Part shown: positions 5,367 through 7,863 of the stretch, in pieces
Position numbering within the stretch: position 1 is the first letter of the stretch
Layout of the letters: each line of letters opens with the position of its first letter
Source of the DNA: Nitrospirota bacterium
Lineage (GTDB): Bacteria > Nitrospinota > Nitrospinia > Nitrospinales > Nitrospinaceae
Length of the DNA stretch: 7,863 nucleotides
Direction of reading: 5' to 3'
Assembly (NCBI GenBank): GCA_003229345.1
Contig: QIDN01000085.1
Span: 1-7,863, forward strand
Notes under the pieces: generated by a model
What the model was told of the DNA's origin: nothing
Seen by the model: only the letters and a program-made list of their open reading frames with translations
Databases searched by the model: none
Made by a program: the position numbers and the translations under genes

Positions 5367-6148
5367 AGCGCGTATTAAGTGGACTGGTCCTTATTCCCGT
5401 TGTTCTGGGAATTGTTCAATACGGCTCGCCCTTGTTGTTTTTGGCCCTCGTGATCGCCGCCGTATTGGTGGGATGGACGGAGTACTGCAAGTTGATTCGT
5501 CACATTGGGATTAAGGTCAATCTCATCGTTGGCGGGGTACTGTGTCTGTTTCTCGTTTTTTGTTTTTACCGTAACGATTTTTATTTGGTTTGGCTTGCGG
5601 CGTGTCTCATGTCGTTGTTCATCACTTGGTACGCTTCCGGGTCCGCATTGGAGGACGCTCTCAACCAAGTGGCCTATTCGTTTTTGGGTGTAGTTTATGT
5701 GTCCGGGCTGATGAGTTATTTTATTCTTCTGCGCGGAATGGAACACGGCAACCATATTCTCTTTTATCTTTTTATGGTGATCTGGTCGGGCGACATTGCC
5801 GCTTACTACGTTGGGAAAACTATTGGGAAAACCCCACTTGCACCCAAGATCAGTCCCGGAAAAACCATCGAGGGATCGGTGGCAGGACTGGTCGGCAGTG
5901 TGGCCGGGGGAGTCGCGGCCAAATATCTGTTTTTTGAGTCTCTTCCGCTAAACCATTGTTTGATTATGGCCTTATTGTGCGGTATTATGGGCCAAATAGG
6001 AGATTTAGCTGAGTCTCTGTTCAAACGCCGTGCAGGAGTTAAAGACTCCGGATCGTTGATCCCGGGTCACGGCGGCGTTCTGGATCGGTTGGACAGCCTG
6101 ATGTTTGCCGGACCCGCATTTTATATTTACCATGCGTTATTTTTATGA
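5363..6148 (+). CDS. cdsA: Phosphatidate cytidylyltransferase (CDP-diacylglycerol synthase)
   Basis: Integral inner-membrane enzyme that converts phosphatidic acid and CTP to CDP-diacylglycerol, the branch point for bacterial phospholipids. The 261 residues are mostly hydrophobic, with about eight membrane segments (roughly 4-18, 23-40, 53-68, 73-90, 106-123, 131-150, 172-190 and 198-214). The C-terminal family signature is intact at 218-244, S-L-F-K-R-R then K-D-S-G, then PGHGGVLDRLD. WSGDIAAYYVG (141-151) and SPGKTIEG (164-171) are also typical. A GTG start is chosen because AGGAGA (5350-5355) lies seven bases before it, and the resulting KRVLSGL opening matches the usual short basic N-terminus. 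It follows uppS by 84 bases in the conserved order. Confidence 0.97.
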   Translation: MKRVLSGLVLIPVVLGIVQYGSPLLFLALVIAAVLVGWTEYCKLIRHIGIKVNLIVGGVLCLFLVFCFYRNDFYLVWLAACLMSLFITWYASGSALEDALNQVAYSFLGVVYVSGLMSYFILLRGMEHGNHILFYLFMVIWSGDIAAYYVGKTIGKTPLAPKISPGKTIEGSVAGLVGSVAGGVAAKYLFFESLPLNHCLIMALLCGIMGQIGDLAESLFKRRAGVKDSGSLIPGHGGVLDRLDSLMFAGPAFYIYHALFL

Positions 6149-6236
6149 GCGAAGAGTGCGGATTTTTTAAGATTTTTGTAAGATTGTGGCTTATCCTGTT
6201 AGCCAATACTAGCGAACCAACTGACCGCGGGTACTT
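6149..6236 (+). promoter_or_regulatory. cdsA-dxr spacer with A/T-rich phased repeat
   Basis: This 88-base gap begins with T-rich sequence. It holds AAGATT twice, at 6169-6174 and 6180-6185, 11 bases apart (one helical turn). A short stem TGGCT/AGCCA (6187-6205) follows. TTGTGG (6184-6189) with TACTAG (6207-6212) at 17-base spacing is a poor promoter match. No clear terminator or Shine-Dalgarno site for dxr is visible. Nothing here is strong enough to name a regulator. Confidence 0.2.
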
Positions 6237-7388
6237 ATGAAAAAAATTTCCATTCTCGGATCTACCGGCTCCATCGGCGTCAATACACTGGATGTCATTG
6301 ACCGCAACCCCGGCAAGTTTGAAGTCTGGGGCCTCGCCGCCGGACGCAACATAGAAGTTCTCGCGCAACAAACCAAAAAATTCAAACCCAAAATGATTTC
6401 CCTGCACGATACGTCGCGCCTGGGAGAACTACGCGCATTGCTTGGCGATCAGAAAGTAGACATCGTCACCGGGTCAACTGGAGCCACGCAAGTGGCCACC
6501 CTGCCGGAAATCGATCTCGTTGTTTCGGGCGTGGTCGGGTGTGCCGGGCTGGTGCCTACCTACGCCGCAGTGAATGCCGGGAAAACCCTGGCGCTTGCCA
6601 ATAAGGAAACCTTGGTGGTTGCCGGAGAACTGGTCCTCAAGGCGGCACAAGGCAAATGCGATATCATCCCCGTCGACAGCGAGCACAGCGCGATTTTGCA
6701 GGCATTGAACGGCGAAAGCCACGACCGCATACGGCGCATCATTCTCACCGCTTCAGGTGGACCGTTCCGTACCTACACGCTGGAGCAGATGGAGCATGTG
6801 ACGGTCAAGGACGCGCTCAACCATCCTAACTGGGACATGGGCGATAAGATCACGATTGACTCTGCCACCATGATGAACAAGGGGCTGGAGTATATCGAAG
6901 CCAAATGGTTGTTCGGCCTGGAGACGCAGGTGGACATCATCGTACACGCGCAAAGTATCGTGCATTCGATGATCGAGTTTGTGGACACCTCCATCATCGC
7001 GCAGTTGGGAATTCCCGACATGCGGGTGCCCATTGCCTACGCGCTGTCGTACCCTGACCGTATCGACTGCCAACTGCCGTCGTTGGATTTATCGGCGTTA
7101 TCGAAACTCACGTTTGAGCCACCGGATTACACCCGCTTCCCCTGTCTGCAGTTGGCGAAGGATGCGATGGATATCGGCCAGACCATGCCCGCTGTGCTCA
7201 ATGGCGCCAACGAGATCGCCGTGCAGGCTTTTCTGGATGAGGAAATCCCGTACAAGGATATCCCCGAGATCATCCGTACGGCCATGCACAATCACGACAC
7301 CCGGCCGATCACCTGCATCGAAGATGTCTTGGAAGCGGATCGGTGGGCCCGCGAAGAAACCCGCAAACTTATCACCGTCACTCTCTAA
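6237..7388 (+). CDS. dxr: 1-deoxy-D-xylulose 5-phosphate reductoisomerase
   Basis: Second and committed step of the MEP isoprenoid pathway. It rearranges and reduces DXP to 2-C-methyl-D-erythritol 4-phosphate with NADPH and a divalent metal, and is the target of fosmidomycin. The N-terminal Rossmann motif is GSTGSIG (residues 8-14), followed by LANKETLV (120-127). The metal site is VDSEH (146-150), with Asp147, Glu149 and Glu218 (KGLE) matching Asp150, Glu152 and Glu231 of E. coli. TASGGPF (171-177), HPNWDMGDKITIDSATMMNK (196-215) and VHAQSIVHSMIEF (236-248) complete the active site and flexible loop. Length 383 is within the family range. Lack of a clear ribosome site before the ATG suggests modest or coupled translation. 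The start is supported by the Rossmann motif position. Confidence 0.98.
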   Translation: MKKISILGSTGSIGVNTLDVIDRNPGKFEVWGLAAGRNIEVLAQQTKKFKPKMISLHDTSRLGELRALLGDQKVDIVTGSTGATQVATLPEIDLVVSGVVGCAGLVPTYAAVNAGKTLALANKETLVVAGELVLKAAQGKCDIIPVDSEHSAILQALNGESHDRIRRIILTASGGPFRTYTLEQMEHVTVKDALNHPNWDMGDKITIDSATMMNKGLEYIEAKWLFGLETQVDIIVHAQSIVHSMIEFVDTSIIAQLGIPDMRVPIAYALSYPDRIDCQLPSLDLSALSKLTFEPPDYTRFPCLQLAKDAMDIGQTMPAVLNGANEIAVQAFLDEEIPYKDIPEIIRTAMHNHDTRPITCIEDVLEADRWAREETRKLITVTL

Positions 7389-7394
7389 TTTTTT

Positions 7395-7419
7395 TCACCC
7401 TGAGCTTGTCGAGGGGTGA
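7395..7419 (+). repeat. Dispersed REP-like palindrome (CCCTGAGCTTGTCGA type)
   Basis: TCACCCT (7395-7401) faces GGGGTGA (7413-7419): six perfect pairs and one wobble around the loop GAGCTTGTCGA. The core CCCTGAGC(T/C)TGTCGA(A/G)GGG is a short repeat widely scattered between genes in many bacteria. It is recognisable from spurious peptides such as HPELVEG, which this copy also encodes in one frame. It resembles REP elements mobilised by RAYT (TnpA-REP) transposases. The preceding T run (7389-7395) is on the wrong side for an intrinsic terminator on either strand. Confidence 0.7.
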
Positions 7420-7445
7420 CATCCCAGTCAATAGATTTTCTTTCT

Positions 7446-7863
7446 ATGAGTTCATTTCGAATTGGTAACGGATACGATGTGCACCGCCTGGTCGAAGGAC
7501 GCAAGCTGATCCTCGGCGGGGTGGATATCCCGCATGACAAGGGCCTCGACGGCCATAGCGATGCCGATGCGTTGTGCCACGCGATATGCGACGCGTTGTT
7601 GGGAGCGGTGGGTGCCGGCGATATCGGACATTATTTCCCGGACACCGACCCGCAATGGAAAGGCATTTCCAGTCTTCTGTTGTTGGAAAAAGTTGGAAAA
7701 GTTGTGAAGGAGCAGGGGTATAAAGTGAGCAACACCGATGCCACCATTGTTGCGCAGAATCCGAAGCTTGCGCCGTACGTCGACAAGATGAAACAGAACA
7801 TCGCCAAGGCGCTGGCCATTGGTCCGGGGCAGGTGAACGTCAAAGCCACGACCACCGAAAAGC
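7446..7863 (+). CDS. ispF: 2-C-methyl-D-erythritol 2,4-cyclodiphosphate synthase (3' partial)
   Basis: Fifth step of the MEP pathway. It cyclises CDP-methylerythritol 2-phosphate to the 2,4-cyclodiphosphate, releasing CMP, as a cytosolic homotrimer with Zn. The frame runs off the window edge after 139 codons, and the family length of about 157-160 means roughly 20 C-terminal residues are missing. Motifs: NGYDVHRL (residues 8-15) with Zn ligands Asp11 and His13, GHSDADALCH (36-45) with third ligand His45, GDIGHYFPDTDPQWKG (58-73), and NVKATTTEK (131-139), which normally continues into LGF. The ATG at 7446 gives the standard short N-terminus. No Shine-Dalgarno sequence is seen. The start codon lies at the edge of a weak ATAGA/TCTAT stem (7431-7447). 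It is 57 bases after dxr with the repeat between, so cotranscription with dxr is likely but unproven. Confidence 0.97.
   Translation, partial: MSSFRIGNGYDVHRLVEGRKLILGGVDIPHDKGLDGHSDADALCHAICDALLGAVGAGDIGHYFPDTDPQWKGISSLLLLEKVGKVVKEQGYKVSNTDATIVAQNPKLAPYVDKMKQNIAKALAIGPGQVNVKATTTEK

Noticed and set aside
6979..7419. A 146-codon + strand frame overlapping the end of dxr and ending in HPELVEG
   Set aside because: It is an out-of-frame reading of dxr that runs into the palindromic repeat. HPELVEG is the usual spurious peptide of that repeat, not a real C-terminus.
7389..7419. The palindrome with adjacent T run read as a dxr terminator
   Set aside because: The T run precedes the hairpin on the + strand and becomes an A run after it on the minus strand, so it cannot work as an intrinsic terminator in either direction.
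7416..7448. An alternative GTG start for ispF at 7416
   Set aside because: It lies inside the palindromic repeat and would add ten residues before the conserved short N-terminus. The ATG at 7446 gives the normal family start.

Overview
The window is a bacterial housekeeping cluster, all on the + strand, moderately GC-rich by eye, with no tRNA, rRNA, CRISPR, integrase or transposase. The order is phosphofructokinase (5' end cut off), then rpsB-tsf-pyrH-frr-uppS-cdsA-dxr, then ispF (3' end cut off). The rpsB-to-dxr order is a classic conserved block in Gram-negative bacteria. A short, Thermus-size EF-Ts, a PPi-type phosphofructokinase and MEP-pathway isoprenoid genes fit a non-enteric Gram-negative lineage (Nitrospinota, Nitrospirota or a deltaproteobacterial relative). 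That placement is a guess from general features, not from a database match.

Layout: bases 2-1069 encode the C-terminal ~90% of a phosphofructokinase. A 224-base gap follows. It holds a candidate promoter, a structured rpsB leader (about 1203-1267) and a small hairpin around the rpsB Shine-Dalgarno sequence. rpsB (1294-2310) carries a roughly 110-residue Lys/Ala-rich tail not found in E. coli S2. A 214-base spacer with a strong hairpin (2391-2409) precedes tsf (2525-3118). pyrH (3136-3870, TTG start) and frr (3872-4426) follow with almost no spacing. After a 96-base gap with a perfect TATAAT comes uppS (4523-5278, TTG start), then cdsA (5363-6148, GTG start), dxr (6237-7388), a short dispersed-type palindromic repeat (7395-7419) and ispF (7446 to the window end).

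How the genes fit together: S2 and EF-Ts serve initiation and elongation, and the ribosome recycling factor serves post-termination. PyrH makes UDP, feeding UTP and CTP. CTP is the substrate of CdsA (CDP-diacylglycerol for phospholipids). Dxr and IspF are the second and fifth steps of the MEP pathway to IPP/DMAPP, and UppS condenses IPP into the C55 carrier lipid for peptidoglycan. The block therefore couples translation capacity to nucleotide, membrane and wall-precursor supply.

No undescribed system is evident. The points most worth a second look are the alternative pairing in the rpsB leader, the S2 tail, the repeat at the dxr/ispF junction together with ispF sitting where rseP is often found, and the PPi-type residues of the phosphofructokinase.
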